NCBI RefSeq assembly: GCF_049445995.1
Contig: NZ_JBMSDZ010000012.1
Span: 1-64,000, forward strand
DNA length: 64,000 nucleotides
From: Dyella_A sp049445995
Lineage (GTDB): Bacteria; Pseudomonadota; Gammaproteobacteria; Xanthomonadales; Rhodanobacteraceae
Reading direction: 5' to 3'
The position numbers and the translations under genes were made by a program. Below the pieces are notes generated by a model that worked only from the letters and a program-made list of their open reading frames with translations, was not told the origin of the DNA and did not search any database. Positions 51,312 through 59,450 of the stretch are shown in pieces; within the stretch, counting starts at the first letter, position 1; the number at the start of each line of letters is the position of its first letter.

Positions 51312-51325
51312 CTGATCCATATCAG
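51312..51325 (+). promoter_or_regulatory. FNR/Anr/Dnr-like box upstream of the NO reductase gene
   Basis: CTGATCCATATCAG is a perfect dyad matching TTGAT-N4-ATCAA at 8 of 10 positions. It lies 54 nt before the norZ start. NO reductases are commonly activated by FNR-family regulators at such a spacing. Confidence 0.7.
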
Positions 51326-51379
51326 GGGCTGTCGCGCGCGCGCCATCGACCATGCGCATGTCCTCCAGGGAGATGCGCA

Positions 51380-53662
51380 ATGACGACCACCCGAAAACTC
51401 TGGCTGGGGCTGGCAGTACTGCTGCTGGCCTCGTTCTCCGTGCTGCTGTGGGTCGGCAAGGAGGTGCACCAGCAGGCACCGCCGCTGCCCGACGCGGTGG
51501 TCACCACCGACGGCGCCACGCTGTATACCCATGCCGACATCGAACGGGGCCGCGAAGTGTGGCAGAGCATCGGCGGCCAGCAGCTCGGCTCGATCTGGGG
51601 CCACGGTGCGCTGGTGGCGCCGGACTGGAGCGCCGACTGGCTGCACCGCGAAGCCGACGCCATGCTGGAACTGCTCGCCCGCGACGAGGGCGCCGCGTCG
51701 TTCGCATCGCTCGATGCCGGGCATCAGGCCGCGCTGCAGGCGCGCGTGCAGGCCGAGGAGCGCCGCAATACCTGGGATGCGGCCACCGGCACCATCACCG
51801 TCTCGCCGCTGCGCGCGCAGGCGATGGACGTGGTCGCGCGCCACTACGAAAGCCTGTTCAGCAACGACCCGGCCACCCACGCGCTGCGCGTCACCTACGC
51901 CATGCGCGAGGACACCATCCCCGAGATGGAACATCGCCGCGCGGTCACCGCGTTCTTCTGGTGGACCAGCTGGGCCGCCGCCGCCGAGCGTCCCGGCCAC
52001 AGCGTCAGCTACACGCAGAACTGGCCGTATGACCCGCTGGTCGGCAACCGGCCCAGCGGCACCACGTTCATCTGGTCGGTGTTCAGCGTGCTGTTCCTGA
52101 TCCTCGGCATCGGCCTGCTCGGCTGGCACCACGCGGTACTCAGTCACAGGGAGGCACCGGCGGTACCGCCGGTGCGCGACCCGCTGGCCGACTTCAAGGC
52201 CACGCCCTCGATGAAGGCGACGGCGAAGTACTTCTGGACCGTGATGGGCCTGTTCCTGGTGCAGATCCTGCTCGGCGCGACCACCGCGCACTTCCAGGTG
52301 GAAGGCCAGCAGGCCTATGGCTTTGCGCTGGCCGACGTGCTGCCGTACAGCATCACCCGCACCTGGCATACCGAACTGGCCGTGCTGTGGATCGCCACCG
52401 CGTGGCTGGCCACCGGCCTGTACATGGCGCCGTTGATCGGCGGCAGGGAACCGAAGTTCCAGCGGCTGGGCGTCAACTTCCTGTGGGTCTGCCTGCTGAT
52501 CATCGTGGTCGGTTCCTTCGCCGGCCAGTGGTTCGCGGTGATGGACAAGATGGGCCTGAAGTACAACTTCTGGTTCGGCCACCAGGGCTGGGAATACACC
52601 GACCTCGGCCGCTTCTGGCAGATCTTCCTGTTCGTCGGGCTGATGCTGTGGCTGTTCCTGGTCGGTCGCGCGCTGATGCCGGCGATCAGGCGCCGCGACG
52701 AGACCTCCAACATCGTGGGCCTGCTGTTCCTGTCCACCGTCGCGATCGGCCTGCTCTACGGCGCCGGCCTGATGTGGGGCGAGCACACCCACATCGCGAT
52801 GGTCGAGTACTGGCGCTGGTGGGTGGTGCATCTGTGGGTGGAGGGCTTCTTCGAGGTGTTCGCCACCGCGGTGATCGCCTACCTGTTCGTCAAGCTCGGC
52901 CTGCTGCGCGCGGCCAGCGCGTCCACCAGCGTGCTGTTCGCCACCATCGTGTTCATGGCCGGCGGCGTGCTCGGCACCCTGCACCACCTGTACTTCACTG
53001 GCACCACCACGGCGGTGATCGCATTGGGGGCGAGCTTCTCGGCGCTGGAAGTGGTGCCGCTGGCGCTGATCGGGCTGGAGGCCTACGACAACTGGAGGAA
53101 GCAGCACGCCGCGCCGTGGATGGCGCGCTACCGCTGGCCGATCATGTTCTTCGTGGCGGTGAGCTTCTGGAACCTGGTCGGCGCGGGGCTGTTCGGCTTC
53201 CTGGTCAACACGCCGATCGCGCTGTACTACATGCAGGGCCTCAACCTCACTCCGCTGCACGGCCATACCGCACTGATGGGCGTGTACGGCATGCTCGGCA
53301 TCGGCCTGATGCTGTTCTGCCTGCGCGGCATCAAGCCGGAGGCCGAATGGCGCGAGGGCTGGCTGAAGGGGGCGTTCTGGTTGCTCAACATCGGCCTGTC
53401 GCTGATGGCCCTGCTCACCCTGCTGCCGCTGGGCGTGCTGCAGCTCAGTGCCGCGCTGGACCACGGCTACTGGTTCGCCCGCTCCGAGCACTTCATGGAT
53501 CGGCCGCTGGTGCACCTGCTGGTATGGATGCGCGTGCCCGGCGACAGCCTGTTCGCGGTCGGCGCCCTGCTCACCTCGGTGTTCGTCGCCTCGCTGTGGC
53601 TGCTGCGCAAGCGCCAGTCCAAGGGCGCGGCATTGCCGCAGGCGGTGCGGGAAGGTGCCTGA
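51380..53662 (+). CDS. norZ: Quinol-dependent nitric oxide reductase (qNOR)
   Basis: A 760-residue single-subunit NO reductase that takes electrons from quinol and reduces two NO to N2O at the inner membrane. It has an N-terminal extension with a cytochrome c-like periplasmic domain lacking the heme motif (about 40-220: SIGGQQLGSIWGHGA, TQNWPYDP), as in qNOR. The NorB-like core of about twelve helices follows, with TWHTELAVLWIATAW, WWVVHLWVEGFFEVF, LGTLHHLYFTG and NLTPLHGHTALMGVYG, which supply heme and non-heme iron His/Glu ligands. No norC is present, as expected for qNOR. Preceded by an Anr-like box; monocistronic, with a palindromic repeat after it. Confidence 0.97.
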   Translation: MTTTRKLWLGLAVLLLASFSVLLWVGKEVHQQAPPLPDAVVTTDGATLYTHADIERGREVWQSIGGQQLGSIWGHGALVAPDWSADWLHREADAMLELLARDEGAASFASLDAGHQAALQARVQAEERRNTWDAATGTITVSPLRAQAMDVVARHYESLFSNDPATHALRVTYAMREDTIPEMEHRRAVTAFFWWTSWAAAAERPGHSVSYTQNWPYDPLVGNRPSGTTFIWSVFSVLFLILGIGLLGWHHAVLSHREAPAVPPVRDPLADFKATPSMKATAKYFWTVMGLFLVQILLGATTAHFQVEGQQAYGFALADVLPYSITRTWHTELAVLWIATAWLATGLYMAPLIGGREPKFQRLGVNFLWVCLLIIVVGSFAGQWFAVMDKMGLKYNFWFGHQGWEYTDLGRFWQIFLFVGLMLWLFLVGRALMPAIRRRDETSNIVGLLFLSTVAIGLLYGAGLMWGEHTHIAMVEYWRWWVVHLWVEGFFEVFATAVIAYLFVKLGLLRAASASTSVLFATIVFMAGGVLGTLHHLYFTGTTTAVIALGASFSALEVVPLALIGLEAYDNWRKQHAAPWMARYRWPIMFFVAVSFWNLVGAGLFGFLVNTPIALYYMQGLNLTPLHGHTALMGVYGMLGIGLMLFCLRGIKPEAEWREGWLKGAFWLLNIGLSLMALLTLLPLGVLQLSAALDHGYWFARSEHFMDRPLVHLLVWMRVPGDSLFAVGALLTSVFVASLWLLRKRQSKGAALPQAVREGA

Positions 53663-53704
53663 GCTCTCCGGGGCGCGCCGTCCGGCGCGCCCCTTCCCGC
53701 CCCG

Positions 53705-53792
53705 GTAGGAGCGCACCCTGTGCGCGAATGCTCTTGTCGAAACGTCCGCAAGAGCAAGAGCAAGAGCGTTCGCGCACAGGGTGTGCTCCTAC
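53705..53792. repeat. Palindromic repeat, GTAGGAGCGCACCCTGTGCG family, copy 2
   Basis: Arms GTAGGAGCGCACCCTGTGCG and CGCACAGGGTGTGCTCCTAC (one mismatch) surround a 48-nt centre that itself contains CTCTTG...CAAGAG-type symmetry (gcaagagcaagagcaagagc). It sits between norZ and the SirB2 gene. Confidence 0.92.
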
Positions 53793-53810
53793 CACCTGCC
53801 CGGTGCTCCG

Positions 53811-54215
53811 ATGTTCGAGTTCTATCCCCAGATCAAGGCCGTGCACATCGCCTGCGTCCTGCTCAGCGGCCTGCTGTTTGCGCTGCGCGGCACGCTGGTG
53901 CTGGTCGGCCGCGGCATCGCCGCGCACTGGGCGCCGCTGCGCTATCTCAGCTACGCCATCGACACCACGCTGCTCACCGCGGCGCTGATGCTGCTCACCA
54001 TCCTGCCCGCGGCGGTGTTCGCCAACGGCTGGCTCGCCACCAAGCTCCTGCTGCTGGTGGCCTATGTCGTGCTGGGCATGCTTGCCCTCCGGCGCGGACG
54101 CAGCCCGCGCCAGCGGACGATCTGCTTTGCGGCGGCGCTGGCCACGTACCTCTACATCCTGGGCGTGGCATACATGCACCAGCCGCTCGGTTGGCTGTAC
54201 GGGCTGGCCGCATGA
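53811..54215 (+). CDS. SirB2-family membrane protein
   Basis: A 134-residue integral membrane protein with four hydrophobic segments: FYPQIKAVHIACVLLSGLLFALRG, LRYLSYAIDTTLLTAALMLLTIL, ATKLLLLVAYVVLGMLALRR and a last segment ending YMHQPLGWLYGL. This is the SirB/SirB2-like regulator family, whose mechanism is unknown. ATG 53811 is chosen because homology begins there; the upstream frame lies in the palindromic repeat. Its stop overlaps the start of the broken decarboxylase-like frame. Confidence 0.8.
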   Translation: MFEFYPQIKAVHIACVLLSGLLFALRGTLVLVGRGIAAHWAPLRYLSYAIDTTLLTAALMLLTILPAAVFANGWLATKLLLLVAYVVLGMLALRRGRSPRQRTICFAAALATYLYILGVAYMHQPLGWLYGLAA

Positions 54216-54365
54216 AACGCGAGCGCATGCTCGATGCCTGCTTCCTCGGCCCGTATGGCGAGAACGACACGCTGCTGGAAAAGCTGCTGGTCGAGTTCCT
54301 GCGCGATCACGTCTACTGGCGGCGCAATTTCCATCCGGGCCATCCGGACCCCCTTCTGCCGACTT
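54212..54365 (+). pseudogene. N-terminal remnant of a pyridoxal-dependent decarboxylase-like gene
   Basis: Starting at ATG 54212 (overlapping the SirB2 stop), about 48 codons read MKRERMLDACFLGPYGENDT and then LLEKLLVEFLRDHVYWRRNFHPG. This looks like the conserved start of group II PLP decarboxylases of Xanthomonadales (FLGP.AEN ... RD.VYWRRNFHP). After about residue 45 all resemblance stops and ubiD begins at 54372. The lost remainder would be about 400 residues. I recognise the family with moderate confidence only. Confidence 0.5.
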
Positions 54366-54371
54366 TCCACC

Positions 54372-55838
54372 ATGAGCCATCACGACCTCCGCACCTTTCT
54401 CGCCCAGCTGGAACGCCAGCAGCAGCTCGCCCGCGTCGAGGCGACGGTCGACCCGCATCTGGAGTCCACCGCCCTGTGCCATCGCGCCTTGCGCGAAGGC
54501 GGTCCGGCATTGCTGATGGAGCACCCGGCCGGATCCCGGCACGCGTTCCTGGGCAACCTGTTCGGTCACCGTCGGCGCATCGAACTGGCGCTTGCCGGCC
54601 GGCCGCTGGCCAGCCTGCGCGAGCTTGGCCAGCTGCTCGCCGCGATCAAGGAGCCGCGCTGGCCGGCCAGCCTGCGTCAGGCGCTTGCCACGTGGCCGGA
54701 GTTGGCGCAGCTCGCCCATGTGGCGCCGCTGAGCGTGCACGAGGCGGCGTTCGAGGAAGAAACCCTGCATGGCGACGAGATCGACCTGGCGCGCCTGCCG
54801 ATCCAGCATTGCTGGCCCGGCGATGCCGGCAAGCTGATCAGCTTCGGCCTGGTAGTGACGCGCGGCACGCAGAAGCCGCGGCAGAACGTGGCGATCTACC
54901 GCCAGCAGGTGATCGGGCCGAACCGGGTGATCATGCGCTGGCTGCCGCACCGTGGCGGCGCGCTGGACTACGCCGACTGGTGCGCCGAATACCCCGCGCG
55001 GCCGTTTCCGGTGCTGGTGGCGATCGGTGTCGATCCGGCCACGCTGCTGGCTGCGGTGGCGCCGGTGCCGGACACCTTGTCCGAGTACGAGTTCGCCGGC
55101 CTGTTGCGCGGCCAGCGCACGCGCGTGTGGCGCAGCCCGCTGACCGGCCTGGACGCCCCGGCCGGCGCGGAGATCCTGCTGGAAGGCTTCATCCACCCGG
55201 ACGACACCGCGCTGGAAGGTCCGTTCGGCGACCACACCGGCTACTACAATGCGCAGGACCACTTCCCGGTGCTCACGATCGAGCGCATGCACCTGCGCCA
55301 CGGCGCGATCTACCACGGCAGCTACATGGGCCGCGCACCGCACGACGAACCCTCGGTGCTGGCGCTGGCGCTGAACGACGTGTTCGTGCCGATCCTGCAG
55401 AAGGTGTTCCCGGAGATCGTGGATTTCCATCTGCCGCCGGAGGCGTGCTCGTACCGCATCGCGGTGGTCAGCATCCGCAAGCAGTACGCCGGCCACGCGC
55501 GCCGCGTGATGATGGGCGTGTGGTCGTACCTGCGCCAGTTCACCTACACCAAGTTCGTGATCGTCACCGACGACGACATCGACGTGCGCGACTGGGCGCA
55601 GGTGATCTGGGCGATCGCCACCCGCGTCGACCCGGCGCGCGATGCCATGCTGGTGGAGAACACGCCGATCGATTACCTCGATTTCGCCAGCCCGGTGGCG
55701 GGCCTGGGCTCCAAGCTGGGCATCGACGCGACCGGCAAGTGGCCGGGCGAGACCACGCGCAGCTGGGGTCGGCCAATCATCCCGGACGCCGGCATCGAAC
55801 GTCGGGTCGATGCACTGTGGACGACGCTGACCACGTAG
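54372..55838 (+). CDS. ubiD: UbiD family prenylated-flavin-dependent decarboxylase
   Basis: A 488-residue enzyme of the UbiD family, which removes the carboxyl group from 3-polyprenyl-4-hydroxybenzoate in ubiquinone synthesis using the prenylated flavin made by UbiX. Landmarks are RLPIQHCWPGDAGKLISFGLVVTRG, GVDPATLLAAVAP, FGDHTGYYNAQDHFPV (metal/prenyl-FMN region with Glu nearby) and CSYRIAVVSIRKQYAGHARRVM. Length matches bacterial UbiD. No ubiX is nearby. Its TAG stop lies within the first arm of a palindromic repeat. It precedes ubiU-ubiV on the same strand. Confidence 0.93.
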   Translation: MSHHDLRTFLAQLERQQQLARVEATVDPHLESTALCHRALREGGPALLMEHPAGSRHAFLGNLFGHRRRIELALAGRPLASLRELGQLLAAIKEPRWPASLRQALATWPELAQLAHVAPLSVHEAAFEEETLHGDEIDLARLPIQHCWPGDAGKLISFGLVVTRGTQKPRQNVAIYRQQVIGPNRVIMRWLPHRGGALDYADWCAEYPARPFPVLVAIGVDPATLLAAVAPVPDTLSEYEFAGLLRGQRTRVWRSPLTGLDAPAGAEILLEGFIHPDDTALEGPFGDHTGYYNAQDHFPVLTIERMHLRHGAIYHGSYMGRAPHDEPSVLALALNDVFVPILQKVFPEIVDFHLPPEACSYRIAVVSIRKQYAGHARRVMMGVWSYLRQFTYTKFVIVTDDDIDVRDWAQVIWAIATRVDPARDAMLVENTPIDYLDFASPVAGLGSKLGIDATGKWPGETTRSWGRPIIPDAGIERRVDALWTTLTT

Positions 55839-55918
55839 GAGCGCACCCTGTGCGCGAATGCTCTTGGCTCTGATGTCGATCAGGAGCAGGAGCATTCGCG
55901 CACAGGGTGCGCTCCTAC
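55835..55918. repeat. Palindromic repeat, GTAGGAGCGCACCCTGTGCG family, copy 3, supplying the ubiD stop codon
   Basis: Perfect arms GTAGGAGCGCACCCTGTGCG / CGCACAGGGTGCGCTCCTAC. The ubiD stop TAG (55836-55838) is part of the left arm, so the repeat ends the reading frame. The 44-nt centre carries CTGATGTCGATCAG, which resembles an FNR box by sequence. This centre is the reverse complement, with few changes, of the one in copy 4. Confidence 0.92.
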
Positions 55919-56116
55919 CCGGGGCGGGTGAGAAGGGAGCTCCGTCGTCGGCCGGCTCGATCAGGCCGATTCGATCAGGCCGGCCCGGTCCGGCGCCATG
56001 GTCGCGTCCATGTGCCCCAACTCGTAGTGACGCAGTGCTTCCAATGCCGAACGGATGCGCGCCATGCCGTCGCGCAGCGCGGACCGCTCGACCGTACAGC
56101 CGCGGCGCGGACACGC

Positions 56117-56130
56117 ATGATCCAGGTCAA
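56117..56130 (+). promoter_or_regulatory. FNR/Anr-like box upstream of ubiUV
   Basis: ATGATCCAGGTCAA matches TTGAT-N4-ATCAA at 8 of 10 positions and lies 57 nt before the ubiU ATG. It fits the spacing seen for ccoN, norZ and fabA, and the anaerobic role of UbiUV. Confidence 0.6.
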
Positions 56131-56187
56131 CGACAGGCCATGGCGCGCGCGCCACCATGCGCCTCCCCATCGCGCCGAGGATCGCCC

Positions 56188-57186
56188 ATGCAACTGGTGT
56201 GCCCCGCCGGCAACCTGCCGGCCCTGCAGGCGGCGGTCGACGCCGGCGCCGATGCGGTCTATGCCGGTCTGCGCGACCAGACCAACGCGCGGGCCTTTCC
56301 CGGCCTGAACTTCTCCGACGCCGAATTGCAGCAGGGCATCGCCTACGCGCATGCGCGCAGCCGCAAGGTCTACCTCGCGCTCAATACCTACCCGGACAGC
56401 GCGCGGCTGGCGCAGTGGTACGCCGCGGTGGACAAGGCCGCGGCGCTGGGCTGCGACGCGATCATCGCCGCGGAGATGGCGGTGCTCGATTACGCCACGC
56501 GCAACCATCCCGCGCTGGCGCGGCACCTGTCGGTGCAGGGCTCGGCCACCACCGCGCCGGCGCTGCGCTACATGCACGAACGCTTCGGCATCGCCCGCGC
56601 GGTGCTGCCACGGGTGCTCTCGGTCCAGCAGGTGGAGCGACTTTGCCAGACCAGTCCGGTGCCGCTGGAAGTGTTTGCCTTCGGCAGCCTGTGCATCATG
56701 GTCGAGGGCCGCTGCCAGCTTTCCAGCTATGTCACCGGGGCCTCGCCGAACCGCCACGGCGTGTGCTCGCCGGCGAAGTTCGTGCGCTGGGACGAGCACG
56801 ACGATGGCCGTCGCAGCGTGCGCCTGAACGATGTGCTGATCGACTGCTTCGAACCGGCCGAGCCGGCCGGTTACCCGACCGTGTGCAAGGGCCGCTTCGA
56901 AGTCGGCGGCGAAACCTTCCATGCGCTGGAAGAGCCGACCAGCCTGAACACGCTGGAGCTGTTGCCGCGGCTGGCGCAGGCCGGCGTGGCGGCGCTGAAG
57001 ATCGAGGGCCGCCAGCGCGGCGTGGCGTATGTCGGCTCGGTCACCCGCACCTGGCGCGACGCGCTGGACCGTTACCGCGCGGCGCCGCAGGACTGGTCGC
57101 TGCGGCCGGGCTGGCGACAGTCGCTGTCGAAGCACGCCGAAGGTCACCAGACCACGCTCGGCCCCTACCACCGCCACTGGCATTGA
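56188..57186 (+). CDS. ubiU: UbiU: O2-independent ubiquinone hydroxylase subunit (U32 peptidase-like)
   Basis: A 332-residue U32-family protein starting MQLVCPAGNLPALQAAVDAGADAVYAGL. It has the four-Cys Fe-S cluster pattern of UbiU: FGSLCIMVEGRCQLSSY, HGVCSPAKF and YPTVCKGRF (about residues 170-235). With UbiV it forms a heterodimer carrying 4Fe-4S clusters that hydroxylates ubiquinone precursors without O2. The ATG at 56188 begins the conserved domain. ubiV follows 13 bp later. The family assignment follows from the Cys set and the pairing with ubiV, not from the misleading peptidase label. Confidence 0.93.
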   Translation: MQLVCPAGNLPALQAAVDAGADAVYAGLRDQTNARAFPGLNFSDAELQQGIAYAHARSRKVYLALNTYPDSARLAQWYAAVDKAAALGCDAIIAAEMAVLDYATRNHPALARHLSVQGSATTAPALRYMHERFGIARAVLPRVLSVQQVERLCQTSPVPLEVFAFGSLCIMVEGRCQLSSYVTGASPNRHGVCSPAKFVRWDEHDDGRRSVRLNDVLIDCFEPAEPAGYPTVCKGRFEVGGETFHALEEPTSLNTLELLPRLAQAGVAALKIEGRQRGVAYVGSVTRTWRDALDRYRAAPQDWSLRPGWRQSLSKHAEGHQTTLGPYHRHWH

Positions 57187-57199
57187 GCCGGGAGACGCG

Positions 57200-58072
57200 A
57201 TGAAACTCAGTCTGGGCCCGCTGCAGTATTTCTGGCCGCGCGAACGCACGCTGGCGTTCTACCGCGAGGCGGCGCAATGGCCGGTCGACATCCTCTACCT
57301 CGGCGAGACGGTGTGCAGCAAGCGCCGCGAACTGTCGACCCGCGACTGGATCGCGCTGGCCGGGGAGCTGGGCGAGAGCGGCAAGCAGGCGGTGCTGTCG
57401 TCGCTGGCGCTGGTCGAGGCCGAATCGGAACTCGGCGCGCTGACCCGGATGGTCGAGAACGGCCACTGCTGGATCGAGGCCAACGACCTGTCGGCGGTGC
57501 AACTGTGCCGCGAACGCGGCGTGCCGTTCGTCGCCGGTCCCACCCTCAACGTCTACAACCACCAGGCCCTGTCCATGCTGATGGACGACGGCCTGCGCCG
57601 TTGGGTGCCGGGCGTGGAGCAGGGCCACGCCCTGCTGACCGAGTTGCGCGATGCGATGCAGGCGCAAGGCCGGCCGATGCCGGAGCTCGAGGTGATCGCG
57701 TTCGGCCGCCTGCCGCTGGCCTACTCGGCACGCTGCTTCACCGCCCGCGCGCTGGATCTGGCCAAGGACCAGTGCGGCTTCCGCTGCATCGACTATCCCG
57801 ACGGCCTGCCGCTGGCCACGCGCGAGGGACGGCCGTTCCTGCGCATCAACGGCATCCAGGTCCAGGGCGAGGAGATCACCGACCTCGGCCCCGAACTGCC
57901 GGCGCTGCGCGAGCTGGGCGTGGACGTGCTGCGGCTGTACCCGCAAGCCGAAGGCATGGCCGACGTGCTGGCCCACTTCGACCTCGCCCGCCACTCGCCG
58001 CAGCCGCCACCGCGCTTCGGCGCCCGCAACGGCTACTGGCACGGCGAACCGGGCATGCGCCCGGTGGGCTGA
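57200..58072 (+). CDS. ubiV: UbiV: O2-independent ubiquinone hydroxylase subunit (U32 peptidase-like)
   Basis: A 290-residue U32-family protein starting MKLSLGPLQYFWPRERTLAFY, with LYLGETVCSKRREL (Cys about 39) and SARCFTARALDLAKDQCGFRC (three Cys about 178-196), the UbiV four-cysteine set for a 4Fe-4S cluster. It partners UbiU. A ribosome site GGGAG lies 6 nt before the ATG. End of the two-gene unit; a palindromic repeat and convergent fabB follow. Confidence 0.93.
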   Translation: MKLSLGPLQYFWPRERTLAFYREAAQWPVDILYLGETVCSKRRELSTRDWIALAGELGESGKQAVLSSLALVEAESELGALTRMVENGHCWIEANDLSAVQLCRERGVPFVAGPTLNVYNHQALSMLMDDGLRRWVPGVEQGHALLTELRDAMQAQGRPMPELEVIAFGRLPLAYSARCFTARALDLAKDQCGFRCIDYPDGLPLATREGRPFLRINGIQVQGEEITDLGPELPALRELGVDVLRLYPQAEGMADVLAHFDLARHSPQPPPRFGARNGYWHGEPGMRPVG

Positions 58073-58140
58073 ACGATGTTCCGGCCGCCCCGCACGGACA
58101 GCCGAAACCATCCCGCAAGGCAACGGGCGGATGCCTTGCG

Positions 58141-58226
58141 GTAGGAGCGCACCCTGTGCGCGAAATGCTTTTGCTCCTGATCGACATCAAAGCCAAGAGC
58201 ATTTCGCGCACAGGGTGCGCTCCTAC
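58141..58226. repeat. Palindromic repeat, GTAGGAGCGCACCCTGTGCG family, copy 4
   Basis: Perfect arms between convergent ubiV and fabB, ending 15 bp before the fabB stop. The centre reads CTCCTGATCGACATCAAAGC, containing CTGATCGACATCAA, which matches the FNR consensus at 9 of 10 positions but lies far from any start codon. It is inverted relative to the centre of copy 3. It could serve as a bidirectional terminator. Confidence 0.92.
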
Positions 58227-58241
58227 CCGGCCCGGGCTGCC

Positions 58242-59450
58242 TTATACCCGGGCGAACACCAGGCTGGCGTTGGTGCCGCCGAAGCCGAAGCTGTTGGACA
58301 TCACGGTGTCGAGGCGCGCCTCGCGGCTGGCGCGCAGGATCGGAAAGCCTTCGGCGCGCGGGTCGAGCGCGTCGATGTGGGCCGATCCCGCCATGAAGCC
58401 ATCGCGCATCATCAGCAGGCTGTAGATCGCCTCGTGCACGCTGGCGGCGCCCAGCGCATGCCCGGTCAGCGCCTTGGTCGACGACAGTGGCGGCATCGCC
58501 TCCCCGAACACCTCGCGCACGGCATGCAGCTCGACGATGTCGCCCAGCGGCGTGGCGGTGCCGTGGGTGTTGAGGTAGTCGACCGGCCGCGCGACGCCGG
58601 CCAGCGCCATCTTCATGCAGCGCACGGCACCCTCGCCGCTCGGCGCGACCATGTCGCAGCCGTCGGAGGTGACGCCGTAGCCCACCAGCTCGGCGTGGAT
58701 GTGCGCGCCGCGCGCCCGCGCGTGGTCGTAGTCCTCCAGCACCAGCATGCCGCCGCCGCCGGCGATGACGAAGCCGTCGCGCTGCGCGTCGTACGGTCGC
58801 GAAGCGACCGCGGGAACGTCGTTGCGATGGCTGGCGAGCGCGCCCATCGCGTCGAACTGCGCGGTCATGCCCCAGTGCTCTTCCTCGCCGCCGCCGGCGA
58901 ACACCACGTCCTGCGCACCGTGCCGGATCAGGTCCGCCGCCGCACCGATGCAGTGCGCCGACGTGGCGCAGGCGGCGGCGATCGAGTAGCTCAGGCCGAG
59001 GATGCCGAACGCGGTGGCCAGCGACGCGGAGACCGTGGAGCACATCGTGCGCGGCACCATGTACGGACCGACGCGGCGCACGCCCTTGTCGCGCAGCAGG
59101 TCGGCGGTCTCGATCTGCCACTGCGCCGAACCGCCGCCGGAACCGGCGACCACGCCGGTACGCGGGTGGCGCACCTGTTCGTCGCACAGGCCGGCATCGC
59201 CGATCGCCGCGCGCATCGCCACATAGGCATAGGCTGCCGCATTCCCCATGAAGCGGCGCAGCTTGCGGTCGATCGCCGCGTCCAGGTCGAGCTGCGGCAC
59301 GCCGGCCACCTGGCTGCGCAGGCCGCGCGCGGCGTACTCGGGCATCGCGCGGATGCCGCTCTTCAGATCCTGCAGCGCGCGCGCCACGGTATCGGCCACG
59401 TTGCCCAGGCACGAGACGATGCCGAGTCCGGTGACCACCACGCGGCGCAT
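58242..59450 (-). CDS. fabB: Beta-ketoacyl-ACP synthase I
   Basis: A 402-residue condensing enzyme with Cys in AAACATSAHCIGAA, His in NTHGTATPLGD and His in TGHALGAAS forming the Cys-His-His triad. It elongates acyl chains and, paired with FabA, the unsaturated branch. Its ATG overlaps the fabA stop (ATGA), the classic fabAB arrangement, so it is FabB rather than FabF. The longer frame upstream overlaps fabA and is rejected as a start. Confidence 0.95.
   Translation of the reverse strand: MRRVVVTGLGIVSCLGNVADTVARALQDLKSGIRAMPEYAARGLRSQVAGVPQLDLDAAIDRKLRRFMGNAAAYAYVAMRAAIGDAGLCDEQVRHPRTGVVAGSGGGSAQWQIETADLLRDKGVRRVGPYMVPRTMCSTVSASLATAFGILGLSYSIAAACATSAHCIGAAADLIRHGAQDVVFAGGGEEEHWGMTAQFDAMGALASHRNDVPAVASRPYDAQRDGFVIAGGGGMLVLEDYDHARARGAHIHAELVGYGVTSDGCDMVAPSGEGAVRCMKMALAGVARPVDYLNTHGTATPLGDIVELHAVREVFGEAMPPLSSTKALTGHALGAASVHEAIYSLLMMRDGFMAGSAHIDALDPRAEGFPILRASREARLDTVMSNSFGFGGTNASLVFARV

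Noticed and set aside
50606..53716. 1036-codon minus-strand frame opposite tyrA-norZ
   Set aside because: Antisense artefact; the plus strand holds well-conserved qNOR and TyrA.
55961..56170. Small minus-strand frame with an Arg/Leu-rich helix ending LIESA
   Set aside because: It looks partly protein-like and would be divergent from ubiU, but has no clear start or ribosome site and is not recognised; too weak to list as a gene.
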